From positions 1 through 42,717 of the forward strand of contig JANNSU010000047.1 of NCBI GenBank assembly GCA_031394355.1: DNA of 42,717 nucleotides, in the 5' to 3' direction. Made by a program: the position numbers and the translations under genes. This DNA is from JAEUMY01 sp031394355 (GTDB lineage Bacteria; Pseudomonadota; Gammaproteobacteria; Burkholderiales; Usitatibacteraceae). The notes beneath the pieces were generated by a model that was not told the DNA's origin, searched no databases, and saw only the letters and a list, made by a program, of their open reading frames with translations. Numbering within the stretch: the stretch's first letter is position 1; every line of letters starts with the position of its first letter. This document shows, piece after piece, positions 34,474 to 42,717 of this stretch.

Positions 34474-35416
34474 TCCGCGACTCCGCCCGATCGTCGCCGG
34501 CACTGTTTCGATGGTTCCATGGTTGCGAAATCTAACCAATCGCGGCACAGGAAGCACCGACTCGGCAGTGTATTGCTATTCCGTTTGGATGAGGCATATG
34601 TGCAAGCTCGCCGCATCCGGCATCAGCATAAAGGATTCTCGAATTGTTGAACTAGGCCCCGGAGACTCCCTGGGAATTGGAATCATGGCGATCTTGTGCG
34701 GCGCTCGTGAATTCACTGCCGTGGATGTGAAAAGGCATGCAAGCCAGGCAGTCAACTCTGAGCTAGTGCGGGTCCTGGCGTCTTTCTTGCGCGAAAGACG
34801 GCCAATCCCCAATGACAACGAAGTGAAGGGAATCTATCCCAGGCTGGAAAATTATGATTTTCCCAAAACACTATTGACCTCAACTCATATTGCAACGGCG
34901 ACATCGCAGGAAAATATTGATCGAATTTGTGCTTGCTTTGAAGGTTCCTACGACGATGCTGATTTTAATGGGCCAATACGCTATGTGGTTCAGTCAGACC
35001 TCAGCGCTGCCAGCTTGCCCCCTGCAGCGACTGACCTGGTAATCAGCCAGGCAGTAATGGAACACGTCGACGATCCGTCGCGTACTTACCATTCGCTTAA
35101 ATTAGCTCTGAAGCCAGGCGGAGCCATGTCCCACACAATAGACTTTTCTTCGCACAGCATTACGAGATCTTGGAACGGACACTGGACGCTACCAAATTTA
35201 TTGTGGGGCTTGATTCGAGGTAGGCGTCCATACTTGATCAATCGCCTTCCGCTTTCTTTTCATTTGCGAGTGATTCAAAGTCTGCAGTTCGAAGTGCTTC
35301 GATGCGATTCTGTCTGTGATTCTGGACTTGACCGAGCGCATTTGGCTGCTGATTTTTCGCACCTTACGGACGGCGATCTCCGCACTCGTGGTGTGTATCT
35401 CATTGCGCGCGCCTGA
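34460..35416 (+). CDS. SAM-dependent methyltransferase
   Basis: 318 residues; the start lies inside the end of the polymerase gene. Motif I is IVELGPGDSLGIGIMAILCGA, followed by FTAVDVKRHAS. The later LVISQAVMEHVDDPSRTYHSLKLALKPGG is a clear methyltransferase motif. An insert of about 100 residues separates strands 2 and 4. The C-terminal part (TRSWNGHWTLPNLLWGLIRGRRPYLINRLP) is typical of methyltransferases in polysaccharide clusters. Substrate unknown. Confidence 0.8.
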   Translation: MRLTDPRLRPIVAGTVSMVPWLRNLTNRGTGSTDSAVYCYSVWMRHMCKLAASGISIKDSRIVELGPGDSLGIGIMAILCGAREFTAVDVKRHASQAVNSELVRVLASFLRERRPIPNDNEVKGIYPRLENYDFPKTLLTSTHIATATSQENIDRICACFEGSYDDADFNGPIRYVVQSDLSAASLPPAATDLVISQAVMEHVDDPSRTYHSLKLALKPGGAMSHTIDFSSHSITRSWNGHWTLPNLLWGLIRGRRPYLINRLPLSFHLRVIQSLQFEVLRCDSVCDSGLDRAHLAADFSHLTDGDLRTRGVYLIARA

Positions 35417-35468
35417 TGAGGACAGAGCGCACCAAGAGACTTCTTGAGTTGATTTGGTCGCTGCACCT

Positions 35469-36623
35469 ATGACTCCAATCAGAATCATGCATTGTATTCC
35501 GCGCTTATCGGGTGGCGGCGCCGAAAGACAACTTGCATATCTGTCCGCAGAACAGGCCGCTGCGGGGCATTCAGTGAGTATTGTTTGTACCAATTCAGAG
35601 TCGCATCCCGCGTCGCTCGAGCCTAAAGGCATTCACATTCATCAGTTGCAGCTGAGTCACAATTACGATCCCCTTCTGCTGCTCAAACTCAATCGCGTCA
35701 TGGCGACGGAACGACCCGACATCGTAATGACCTGGATTCTTCAAATGGACATCGCTGCGGGAATTGTCGCCTCGGTTCGTCGCATTCCGTGGATCATGCG
35801 GGAGCCAGCGTCTGCGCTTGCATGGCCCCGAAATATAAAGTCATGGATGAGAACTGTCGTTGCATCGCGCGCAACAGCGATCGTCGCAAACTCAAGCCAA
35901 GGCGCTGCCTACTGGAGTTCCATGCGCGCAAGGTCGCCATTGAGGATCATCCCGAATTGTGTCCCGTTCGAGACGATTGAACAGGCTGAGGCGGTAACCG
36001 GAAGGGAGATTGGACTCGAGACCGGCGAAAGTCTGATCTTGTATGTAGGCCGACTAATTGACGCGCAAAAGAACCTGAGATTCATGCTGGAGGCCCTGGA
36101 GAGAGCATCACGACTGGCACCCTTGCGAATCGTTCTGATCGGTGATGGCCCAGACCGGCAGCAACTTGAGCACCATGGTAAGCAGTTGGGCCTGGCGGGC
36201 AGGGTCCACTTCCTTGGGCATGTGGACAATCCATGGTCATGGATGAAGCGGGCTTCCGCTGTCATCCTACTGAGCAAGTTCGAAGGTGAACCCAATGTTC
36301 TGCTGGAGGCAATCGCGTGCGGATGTCAAATTGTGGCATCTGACATCCCGGAACATCAGCCACTACTATCGAACTCAAGCGCTTTCCTGATTAACCCCAG
36401 CGACCATGGTGAAGCAGTAGCCGCGATCCTTCGGGCGTCCGTGCCCTCACCTGAGGACTCAACTGGCACGGAACAATTGAAATCAAGAATCAAGCATCGA
36501 ACACCTCTGAATACTGCTCGAGAGTACGAAAGCCTGTTTCGTGACGCGTTGAATTTACCCGTTGGCCCGCAATTGAACGCAGATTCTGCGCAAGCACCCA
36601 TGAGAGATCCGCGCGATGGCTAA
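35469..36623 (+). CDS. Glycosyltransferase, GT4 family
   Basis: 384 residues from ATG 35469; TTG 35454 is an alternative. GT-B fold: N-terminal IRIMHCIPRLSGGGAERQLAYL with the Gly-rich acceptor loop, then the donor domain with ILYVGRLIDAQKNLRFMLEA and the E-x7-E motif in KFEGEPNVLLEAIACG. GGGAERQL is common among enzymes that add sugars to undecaprenyl-linked chains. Donor and acceptor cannot be assigned. It overlaps the epimerase gene by 8 nt. Confidence 0.87.
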   Translation: MTPIRIMHCIPRLSGGGAERQLAYLSAEQAAAGHSVSIVCTNSESHPASLEPKGIHIHQLQLSHNYDPLLLLKLNRVMATERPDIVMTWILQMDIAAGIVASVRRIPWIMREPASALAWPRNIKSWMRTVVASRATAIVANSSQGAAYWSSMRARSPLRIIPNCVPFETIEQAEAVTGREIGLETGESLILYVGRLIDAQKNLRFMLEALERASRLAPLRIVLIGDGPDRQQLEHHGKQLGLAGRVHFLGHVDNPWSWMKRASAVILLSKFEGEPNVLLEAIACGCQIVASDIPEHQPLLSNSSAFLINPSDHGEAVAAILRASVPSPEDSTGTEQLKSRIKHRTPLNTAREYESLFRDALNLPVGPQLNADSAQAPMRDPRDG

Positions 36624-37575
36624 GATCGTAGTAACCGGCGGGTCGGGTTTCATTGGAACCAATCTGATTTCTCATCTGGAGAAGCGTGGCGACAGTGTAC
36701 TGAATGTGGACTTGCTTCCGCCAAGGAATCCCGCTCATATTCAGTATTGGCACCGGATGGACATACGGGAACTTTCTTCACTTTTCGCTCGAATGGATGA
36801 GTTTGCACCAGAATACATAGTCCACTTGGCCGCAAGAACAGACTTGCGTGGACTTTCAGTTGAGGACTATTCCTCGAACACAGATGGCGTATCGAATGTC
36901 ATTCGAGTCGCCAAAGATCTTCGTTCATTGAGCAGAATTGTCTTTGCTTCCTCAATGCTCGTTTGTCGGCCTGGATACCAGCCTAGAGGAAGCACTGATT
37001 ACTGTCCACATACCGTATACGGGCAGAGCAAAGTTTTGGGAGAGAGCTTTGTTCGCGCCGCCAGCACTGATGACCTGCCTTGGACGATCGTACGACCAAC
37101 ATCGATTTGGGGCCCCTGGTTTGCTTCACCATATCGAGATTTCTTTGAAACCGTTCGCAGAAGATTGTTCGTGAAGCCTCACGGAATTCAGATACGCAGA
37201 TCGTTCGGGTTCGCACCCAATACTGCATACCAGCTGGACAGTTTGATGAGAGCCGACAAAACTTGGCTGGGACGCACAACATACTTGGCAGATTATGAGC
37301 CAATCGATATCCACGCCTGGTCGGATTGCATTGCAGATGCATTCTCGGTCAAGAGGCCAATTTCGCTGCCGCTCTTTACTTTGAAACTAATAGCAAGCGC
37401 GGGAGATTTTTGTCAAAAGCTTGGCGTTCCAAATCCACCGCTGAATTCTTTTCGCCTTCGCAATCTACTTACCAGTTCCGTCTACCCTTTGGATGAACTG
37501 CACACGCTTACTGGAGATCTGCCCTACTCTTGGCAAAGTGGCGTAAATCTGACTTCAAAGTGGATGTCCGAATGA
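36616..37575 (+). CDS. NAD-dependent sugar epimerase/dehydratase
   Basis: 319-residue extended short-chain dehydrogenase. NAD-binding motif VTGGSGFIGTNLISHL, then VHLAARTDLRG, catalytic Ser in VFASSMLVC and Tyr-x3-Lys in YGQSKVLGE, and IVRPTSIWGPW. Likely substrate is a nucleotide sugar; the reaction (4-epimerisation, dehydration or reduction) cannot be read from the sequence. The start overlaps the glycosyltransferase stop. It is convergent with the next gene, 59 bp away, and no clear terminator lies between them. Confidence 0.83.
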   Translation: MAKIVVTGGSGFIGTNLISHLEKRGDSVLNVDLLPPRNPAHIQYWHRMDIRELSSLFARMDEFAPEYIVHLAARTDLRGLSVEDYSSNTDGVSNVIRVAKDLRSLSRIVFASSMLVCRPGYQPRGSTDYCPHTVYGQSKVLGESFVRAASTDDLPWTIVRPTSIWGPWFASPYRDFFETVRRRLFVKPHGIQIRRSFGFAPNTAYQLDSLMRADKTWLGRTTYLADYEPIDIHAWSDCIADAFSVKRPISLPLFTLKLIASAGDFCQKLGVPNPPLNSFRLRNLLTSSVYPLDELHTLTGDLPYSWQSGVNLTSKWMSE

Positions 37576-37634
37576 CATTTCAATTGGTTGCCCTATCGGG
37601 AAGACCAACTTCACGGGAAGTCTTGGCCCAGGAT

Positions 37635-38852
37635 TCAGGTCTTCACATTCAGCCGAATTTTCTGCAATGCACTCTTCCATGTCAGGCAAGCAATCTCAGC
37701 ATCAAATTTCTCCTCAAAAACCTTCCTTGACAGTTGACCGCGAAGACGAGCCGTCTGCGGCTCTCGATGCAGCGCCAGAACTGCCCTCACCAAGCCACTA
37801 GAATCGCCGCAAACTTCGCCAATTTGCCCGAGTGAGTTGATCATCAAGGCAAACTCTCCCGAGTTGCTCCCCAAAAAGATTGTTGACCGGCCCACCGCCA
37901 TCACGCCATAGAGCTTGCTGGGCACTATGAGACCCTCCAGTTCAGGCTTCAGGCTTACCAAGTGAACATCTGCAACAGACAAGGAGTAGCACAATCGTTC
38001 TGGCGATTGAAATGGTTTGAATTGGACGTTCCTCAGGCCGAGGGAACTGACTCGCCGCTCCATCGCATTCAGACCTTCGCCGGCACCGATTATCAAGAAC
38101 ACAATGCTTCCTACTTTACGCAACTCTTCCGCCGCCATGACAATAGAATCAAGGTCGTGGGCCAGCCCGATGTTGCCAGAGTAGCAAATCACAAATTTCT
38201 CACTTAAGGACCATTCATCGCGCAGAGGATTCTCTTCATGATTTACAGGCCAGAGAGCCGTCCCGTCCGCCCAATTCGGGATCATCATGACTTGGGCTGC
38301 TCCTGAAGACTCACGCAATTGCTGCGCCATGATCTCTCCAATGACAACGTTGAGGGACGCCGTTCTCAGAAAAAGGTTTCTGCTCGCCGTTAGAACTCTT
38401 GCAGCCAAAGGTGAGAGTCGAATGATTCGTAGCTTTATGGCCACTTCTGGAAACAAGTCTTGGAGCCAGTTCACCAAGAGGGCACCCCTCAGTTTGCAGA
38501 CTAATCCAATGAAGATGCCAAGCAGAGGCGGATCAGTCATGCAAACCACAACGTCTCCCCTGCGGACATCCCGTAGGAGCTTGAATGCCGACGCGCAATT
38601 GAAGCAAAGAAAATCAAACATCCGACCAAGCTTGCTCTTCTTGCCAAAGCGAGTTGACCAAACTCTCACAATAGTGATGTGCTCAATCTCTTCTTGCATT
38701 GAAAACTCACTGGCATCGTGATAAGAGAACCTGCCGCAATAGGCCAGAATCTCAAGCCCAGACCGAGAGAGCCGGAAAGCGAGGTCGGATACCATTCTGC
38801 TTGTTGCCGATTGATCGGGATGAAAGTACCGATTCACAAAAAACACTCTCAT
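37635..38852 (-). CDS. Glycosyltransferase, GT4 family (WcaI-like)
   Basis: 405 residues from the ATG at 38852, which overlaps the upstream stop as ATGA. The N-terminus RVFFVNRYFHPDQSATSRM matches WcaI/WbuB-type enzymes. It continues with DVVVCMTDPPLLGIFIGLVCKLRGALLVNWLQDLFPEVA, VMMIPNWAD and the donor-domain strand FVICYSGNIGLAHDLDSIV. GVMAVGRSTIFLG is the region where the C-terminal acidic motif is usually placed; it appears weak here. WcaI-type enzymes are often fucosyl- or hexosyltransferases of exopolysaccharides; the donor is not known. Confidence 0.86.
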   Translation of the reverse strand: MRVFFVNRYFHPDQSATSRMVSDLAFRLSRSGLEILAYCGRFSYHDASEFSMQEEIEHITIVRVWSTRFGKKSKLGRMFDFLCFNCASAFKLLRDVRRGDVVVCMTDPPLLGIFIGLVCKLRGALLVNWLQDLFPEVAIKLRIIRLSPLAARVLTASRNLFLRTASLNVVIGEIMAQQLRESSGAAQVMMIPNWADGTALWPVNHEENPLRDEWSLSEKFVICYSGNIGLAHDLDSIVMAAEELRKVGSIVFLIIGAGEGLNAMERRVSSLGLRNVQFKPFQSPERLCYSLSVADVHLVSLKPELEGLIVPSKLYGVMAVGRSTIFLGSNSGEFALMINSLGQIGEVCGDSSGLVRAVLALHREPQTARLRGQLSRKVFEEKFDAEIACLTWKSALQKIRLNVKT

Positions 38853-40117
38853 CTGAGCTCGCCATTGGCTTGCATTCGCTCGATGCCGTCTCGATACAGC
38901 TCTATCGTAGAGCTGGCGATTGTCTCCCACTTGTACTTCTCAACCACCAACTTGTAGCCTCTCGCGCCCATCGCCTTAAGCTCAGAACTGTTGGCAAAGA
39001 TATTCTTCAATGCGAATGCAAACGCATCAACTGACCGATCGCAGACGATACCTGCACCCGAATCGGCCACTTCCTGAAAGTGGCATCCGGGAGAAATGAC
39101 TACTGGTGTCGAGCTCGCAAGAGCTTCCAGAACTGCCATCGAAAAACCTTCTGCTTCAGATGGCAAACAAAAGACATCTGCGCGCGCCAGCAGATCCAGC
39201 TTCTCTTCTCCCATCATCATTCCGGGGAAGAGCACTCGTCCAAAGGAATGAAGCGAATTTGACGCTTGTTTGAGCTTGCGTTCGAGTCCACATTCGTCCG
39301 GTCCAGCCATAACCAAAACCTTTGACGCATCATTGGGGAAAGCCTGTAGGAATGCACTCAATAGAAGCTCTGCCCCTTTTATGTCATGCAGTCTGCCCAG
39401 GAACAAAATGACCTGCTTGTCTGGAGCAATTCCCAAAGGCTGGGCCATTGGACTTGCCCGGTAATTGCCGACACGAATTCCATTTGGAATCACTGTACAT
39501 GGTGCAGTAGCGCCAACGCGCCGATAGCTGTCCTTTTCGGCAGCGGTGAGCGCAACAAGACCGGTGGCGTAGTCCAGAATAGGTCTTTCCACAAATTTCA
39601 TGTACATCGCCTTTTTGAGCTGTCTGAATTGCAGGCGATTAGGATCAAAAGCTCCTCGCTGGTGGTAGAAGAGTGGCTTCCGCAAACGCTTGGCAACTCG
39701 TGCGCACGCGAGCGTCGGATACACAAATGGTATATGGGTGTGCACCAGATCCGCACTTCCGATATGTCTCGCCGCAGCTTGTCCTAACTCTGAACTGTAC
39801 GCATAGCCGCTGGTTCCAGATATGTAAGGAATTCGACCAAATACCTTGCGAAGGTACTCGCTCCTCTTGAAATACAAGACACTCACTCCCTCCACGTCCA
39901 CAGGCTCTCCGGAGTCACATTCCAGATCAACATCCAGATTTGAGTTTGTCGTAATCACCGTGACGCGATGACCAAGCTGTACTAGGGACTCCGCAAGTGA
40001 AGAGACGGAAATGATGGGACCACCAAGCCTATATGCAGGCTTGTATCCATGAGTAGCGAAGACAATGTTGAGTGGTTTGTTCAGGTTCATTTCGCTTCTG
40101 CGGATGGGTAGACTCAT
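38849..40117 (-). CDS. Glycosyltransferase, GT4 family
   Basis: 422 residues; ATG 40090 is an alternative start nearer the fold (MNLNKPLNIVFATHGYKPAY). It has the acceptor loop RLGGPIISVSSLAESL, VIPNGIRV, the donor domain ILFLGRLHDIKGAELLL and the E-x7-E motif PSEAEGFSMAVLEALASS. Two GT4 genes in tandem with overlapping codons suggest successive additions to the same repeat unit. Specific sugars are unknown. Confidence 0.88.
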   Translation of the reverse strand: MSLPIRRSEMNLNKPLNIVFATHGYKPAYRLGGPIISVSSLAESLVQLGHRVTVITTNSNLDVDLECDSGEPVDVEGVSVLYFKRSEYLRKVFGRIPYISGTSGYAYSSELGQAAARHIGSADLVHTHIPFVYPTLACARVAKRLRKPLFYHQRGAFDPNRLQFRQLKKAMYMKFVERPILDYATGLVALTAAEKDSYRRVGATAPCTVIPNGIRVGNYRASPMAQPLGIAPDKQVILFLGRLHDIKGAELLLSAFLQAFPNDASKVLVMAGPDECGLERKLKQASNSLHSFGRVLFPGMMMGEEKLDLLARADVFCLPSEAEGFSMAVLEALASSTPVVISPGCHFQEVADSGAGIVCDRSVDAFAFALKNIFANSSELKAMGARGYKLVVEKYKWETIASSTIELYRDGIERMQANGELR

Positions 40118-40265
40118 CGTTTAGCCTTCTGGGCTATCTTGATCAATGCTGATTTGCTGGCGAGGGGATTTGTGACGCGTTGCATTGGAGGCCCTGCATA
40201 GCTTGCTGTCGGAACAGTGGCGGCAATAGTGTTGCATTCATTCTTCTGTCAGACACGCGATTGCG

Positions 40266-41555
40266 TCAATGAGTGGTCTCCCGTGCAATCAGTGGGCTAG
40301 CCCGCACAAGTCTCCAAAGCAGGATAGTCGCCATGGCCCAGCTAACAACAAGCGCAACGGCCACTCCCGCTTCGCCAAGAGCAGGCACAGTCAAGTAGGA
40401 GATGCCAATTGTAGCCACCTCTCTGGGGAGAACCACCTTGATCAACAGGCTCCAAACCTTGTTTTCACTTTGCAGGACCTGATACAAAGCCAGCGAAACA
40501 GACTCCAGGATGCCACTGGTCAGAAGTAGCGCAAGCATTTCGGGCTTGACGCTGAACTCAGGCCCGAAGATGACGATCAATCTGGTTGAAAGACAGAAAA
40601 GAACAGTGGCTGCCGCGACCGACAGTATCAAGTTGAGCCGAAGATTCAGCAAGAACTGATCCCGAAATCCCGTGGCAACAGCCAGAGTCTGCTTGGAATT
40701 CAACACCGATACTGCCACAGGGAATAGAAGGGCCGGAACAACCAGGAGAAGCATCCTGATCTGATAGTGGGCATTGAAATCTGCAACTGAAGACAAACCT
40801 GAGGAACCCTTGATCAGAATCAAGTTACAGATCCAGGGGACCGGATACACCAACATGCCACTCAATGCGATGGGTACTGCAAAGTTCGCAATACGTCTTG
40901 CAGCCCCGGGTGGAAGAGCCTCACGATCTTTCGTCACCCCAGCTTTGCGCATCCAAGAATTGATGGACTGCATCATCAGCAATACTCGCAAGAGCGAATA
41001 AATCGCGAGAGCAGCAACTGCGCCAGGTATTCCAGCCAGATAGATGCCCGCTGTTGACAACAGGAGCAAGGCGCAGCCGCTGACTGCGCCCAGAATGGCG
41101 AGGTTCGAGAATTGCCCCAGACCCGCCATGGCACCCGCTTGCAAGCCGCCTAACACCGCGGCCAAAACGTACACGGCACCAAAAACATATGTGTTGATTG
41201 AGTGATCCGCGGCGCCAAGAGTGCCATAGGCAAGATACACGGCGACTCCCGCACCAAGCACGCCCAACATGGTGCAGATGCGAAATCCTTTCAGGAGCAG
41301 TTCACGGGCCTGCGCGGCATGGTCTGTTTTGTAATCAGCGATGAATCGGTTCGCAACCAGACCACCTCCAAGTTCAAAGAAGCCAATGCAGGCAATGAAC
41401 AGGTTTCGAAGAAACGTGTACTCACCAAAAGTGACGTGGCCAAGCTCGTTTGCAATCAATATTCCAATGAGTAGTACGGCGCCTTGCGTGAAGACTGCGT
41501 TTGCGCCGACCCACATCAAACCCTTCACAAGCCCAAAGGACTTACTTCCCATCAT
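40266..41555 (-). CDS. Wzx-like polysaccharide flippase
   Basis: 429 residues with about twelve membrane helices, opening with GLVKGLMWVGANAVFTQGAVLLIGILIANELGHVTFGEYTFLRN, the MATE/MOP-superfamily Wzx pattern. It moves undecaprenyl-linked repeat units from the cytoplasmic to the periplasmic face for the Wzy-like polymerase. It lies 148 bp upstream of the two glycosyltransferase genes on the same strand. The second start codon, ATG 41552, follows directly. Confidence 0.88.
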   Translation of the reverse strand: MMGSKSFGLVKGLMWVGANAVFTQGAVLLIGILIANELGHVTFGEYTFLRNLFIACIGFFELGGGLVANRFIADYKTDHAAQARELLLKGFRICTMLGVLGAGVAVYLAYGTLGAADHSINTYVFGAVYVLAAVLGGLQAGAMAGLGQFSNLAILGAVSGCALLLLSTAGIYLAGIPGAVAALAIYSLLRVLLMMQSINSWMRKAGVTKDREALPPGAARRIANFAVPIALSGMLVYPVPWICNLILIKGSSGLSSVADFNAHYQIRMLLLVVPALLFPVAVSVLNSKQTLAVATGFRDQFLLNLRLNLILSVAAATVLFCLSTRLIVIFGPEFSVKPEMLALLLTSGILESVSLALYQVLQSENKVWSLLIKVVLPREVATIGISYLTVPALGEAGVAVALVVSWAMATILLWRLVRASPLIARETTH

Positions 41556-42278
41556 GTTGTCTGTCGTCAGTCATGTCTTGGTTACGACACTTTGCGGTCA
41601 ACGTGCATGTGTCTTGAGTTTGCAGCTTCCAGCCAAGTCCCTACAAAGCTTTCCTGGGGATCATTGACCTGCCCCGCGCAGCCCTACCCATTCAATTGAA
41701 GAGCCCGGGATCGAAAGGTTAGTTGATTTCCCGAGTCTGTGCGGCCTTGGCAAGTTACTGGTGGCGTTGTTCTCGTACGAACTGAACGGATGGGATCCTG
41801 GCAAGGCTGCCGTGGGACCCGTATTGGCTTCAGCCGAAGCGCCACAGATCGATCTCTGTTCTTATATGAGACATCGTTTGAGATTCATATGCCGGGAAGA
41901 TCCGGCTCGGGGAAGTCGTATGCACGTCGGTAGCCAAGGCGTCGCCGTGCGAGGGCAATCGCGACGATTCGAGTCGTGAGCTGTCGGGTGTGATCATCCA
42001 CGTTAGGTGGATGCCGGTAGCTGTCGCGGGGTGGCCCCACCAATTTGCAAGCGCAGCGCTCGGACAGGCCGATGTCATCGACAATCCATGCAATCGCGTC
42101 TCGTCCGGTTGGTGGGGGCTAGCGCTTTATGCCGAATACCGTCTCGAGCGCGCAAATATCGAGATGCGCTTCGGCCAATAGATACCTCAGTTTTTGAACA
42201 TTGCTCCCATTAAAATGCATGGCATGCCTGTCCCTGGTGAAATTTGCATTCCTCGAATGTGCAACACTTAACTGCACC
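41556..42278. other. Gene-free segment between flippase and VCBS-repeat gene
   Basis: 723 bp with only short frames on both strands that overlap one another and show no domain, signal peptide or ribosome-binding site. A weak stem (CATTC/GAATG, about 42248-42260) lies just beyond the stop of the minus-strand VCBS gene and might act as its terminator, but it lacks a good T-run. I see no tRNA or transposase. It separates the low-G+C glycan cluster from an unrelated gene. Confidence 0.4.
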
Positions 42279-42717
42279 CTATTTCGGATTCGGAAAGCTC
42301 CAGGTATTGTCAATGGTGGGCAGTGCGCCGAAGGAGCTCACGGTTACGCCGCCATTGACGATCTGGTTGCCATCCAGGTGCCAGATGAAGTTGAGACCGT
42401 TGGTGTTGCGCCACAGGATGTCGGCCTTGCCGTCTCCGTTGAAGTCGCCCATCCCGACCACACTCCAGCTCGGATCGACCAGCGGCAGGTTGCCTGAGGT
42501 GGGGATGGCGACGTTGCCACCGGCCAGATTGGTGCCGTCCAGGTGCCAGATGTAGTTGGTGCCGTTCTGGTTCCGGAGCAGGACATCGCTCTTGCCGTCA
42601 CCGTTGAAGTCACCGACCCCGGCAAAGCTCCAGGTGTTGTCAAAGGTGGGGAGTGCGCCAAAGGAGCTGACGGTCACGCCGCCATTGACGATCTGGGTGC
42701 CATCCAGGTGCCAGATG
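42279..42717 (-). CDS. FG-GAP/VCBS repeat protein, C-terminal end (partial)
   Basis: The frame is open from the right edge to a TAG at 42279-42281. About 145 residues are visible, made of units of roughly 55 residues with GDFNGDGKSDVLLRNQNG and GDFNGDGKADILWRNTNG, each with the Asp/Asn-rich calcium loop, followed by YIWHLDGTNLAGG-like strands. Such repeats form beta-propellers in secreted or surface proteins. At DNA level the sequence repeats with a 330-bp period. The start and N-terminal domains are outside the window. Confidence 0.9.
   Translation of the reverse strand, partial: IWHLDGTQIVNGGVTVSSFGALPTFDNTWSFAGVGDFNGDGKSDVLLRNQNGTNYIWHLDGTNLAGGNVAIPTSGNLPLVDPSWSVVGMGDFNGDGKADILWRNTNGLNFIWHLDGNQIVNGGVTVSSFGALPTIDNTWSFPNPK

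Noticed and set aside
41739..42181. Short plus-strand frames right of the flippase gene
   Set aside because: They overlap one another and frames on the other strand, with no ribosome-binding site or recognisable motif.
41556..42278. A tRNA or attachment site marking an island end
   Set aside because: No cloverleaf, T-loop consensus or repeated att-like core was found in the segment.

Overview
The window is a stretch of a Gram-negative proteobacterial chromosome. A type II secretion (T2SS) operon, Wza/Wzc-type capsule export proteins and a Wzx/Wzy-type glycan cluster all imply an outer membrane. Gene content fits Beta- or Gammaproteobacteria; I cannot name a genus.

Region 1 (1-7444, + strand): the 3' end of gspE, then gspF-G-H-I-J-K-L-M-N, mostly with overlapping stop/start codons. 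This is an inner-membrane platform plus five pseudopilins. gspC, gspD and most of gspE lie outside. Four of the five pseudopilin frames (G, H, J, K) begin with an inverted pair of short tandem-repeat arrays, translated in frame upstream of the prepilin cleavage motif. A similar element precedes gspF.

Region 2 (7457-13591, + strand): a YheT-type alpha/beta hydrolase, an aldose-1-epimerase-like mutarotase, a phosphomannomutase/phosphoglucomutase, an exported cupredoxin-like protein, and a membrane-bound class III adenylate cyclase. The 12-bp palindrome GCGAATATTCGC recurs through regions 1 and 2 and is absent as a full copy from the rest of the window.

Region 3 (13674-23618, - strand): exopolysaccharide export. 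In transcription order: a small exported protein built of six 14-residue repeats, an EpsL-like outer-membrane barrel, a Wza-type export protein, a Wzc-type tyrosine autokinase, a helical membrane-anchored protein, a FecR-domain protein with a 20-Gln tract, an O-antigen ligase/polymerase-like protein, and a Gcr-type membrane protein. The small protein and the FecR protein end in the same Gly/Ser-rich tail, GGGGTSAR. Two terminator-like hairpins sit inside this gene series.

Region 4 (24065-41555, mixed strands, visibly lower G+C): glycan assembly. manC, gmd and the GDP-L-fucose synthase gene make GDP-fucose, using mannose-1-phosphate that the region 2 mutase could supply. They are followed by an asparagine-synthase-type amidotransferase, four methyltransferases, a Wzy-like polymerase, three GT4-like glycosyltransferases, a sugar epimerase and a Wzx-like flippase. 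The likely product is a fucose-containing, methylated and possibly amidated surface polysaccharide exported by region 3. No initiating phosphoglycosyltransferase is visible in the window.

The right edge (42279-42717, - strand) holds the C-terminal end of an FG-GAP/VCBS repeat protein. No tRNA, rRNA, CRISPR array or intact insertion sequence was seen.
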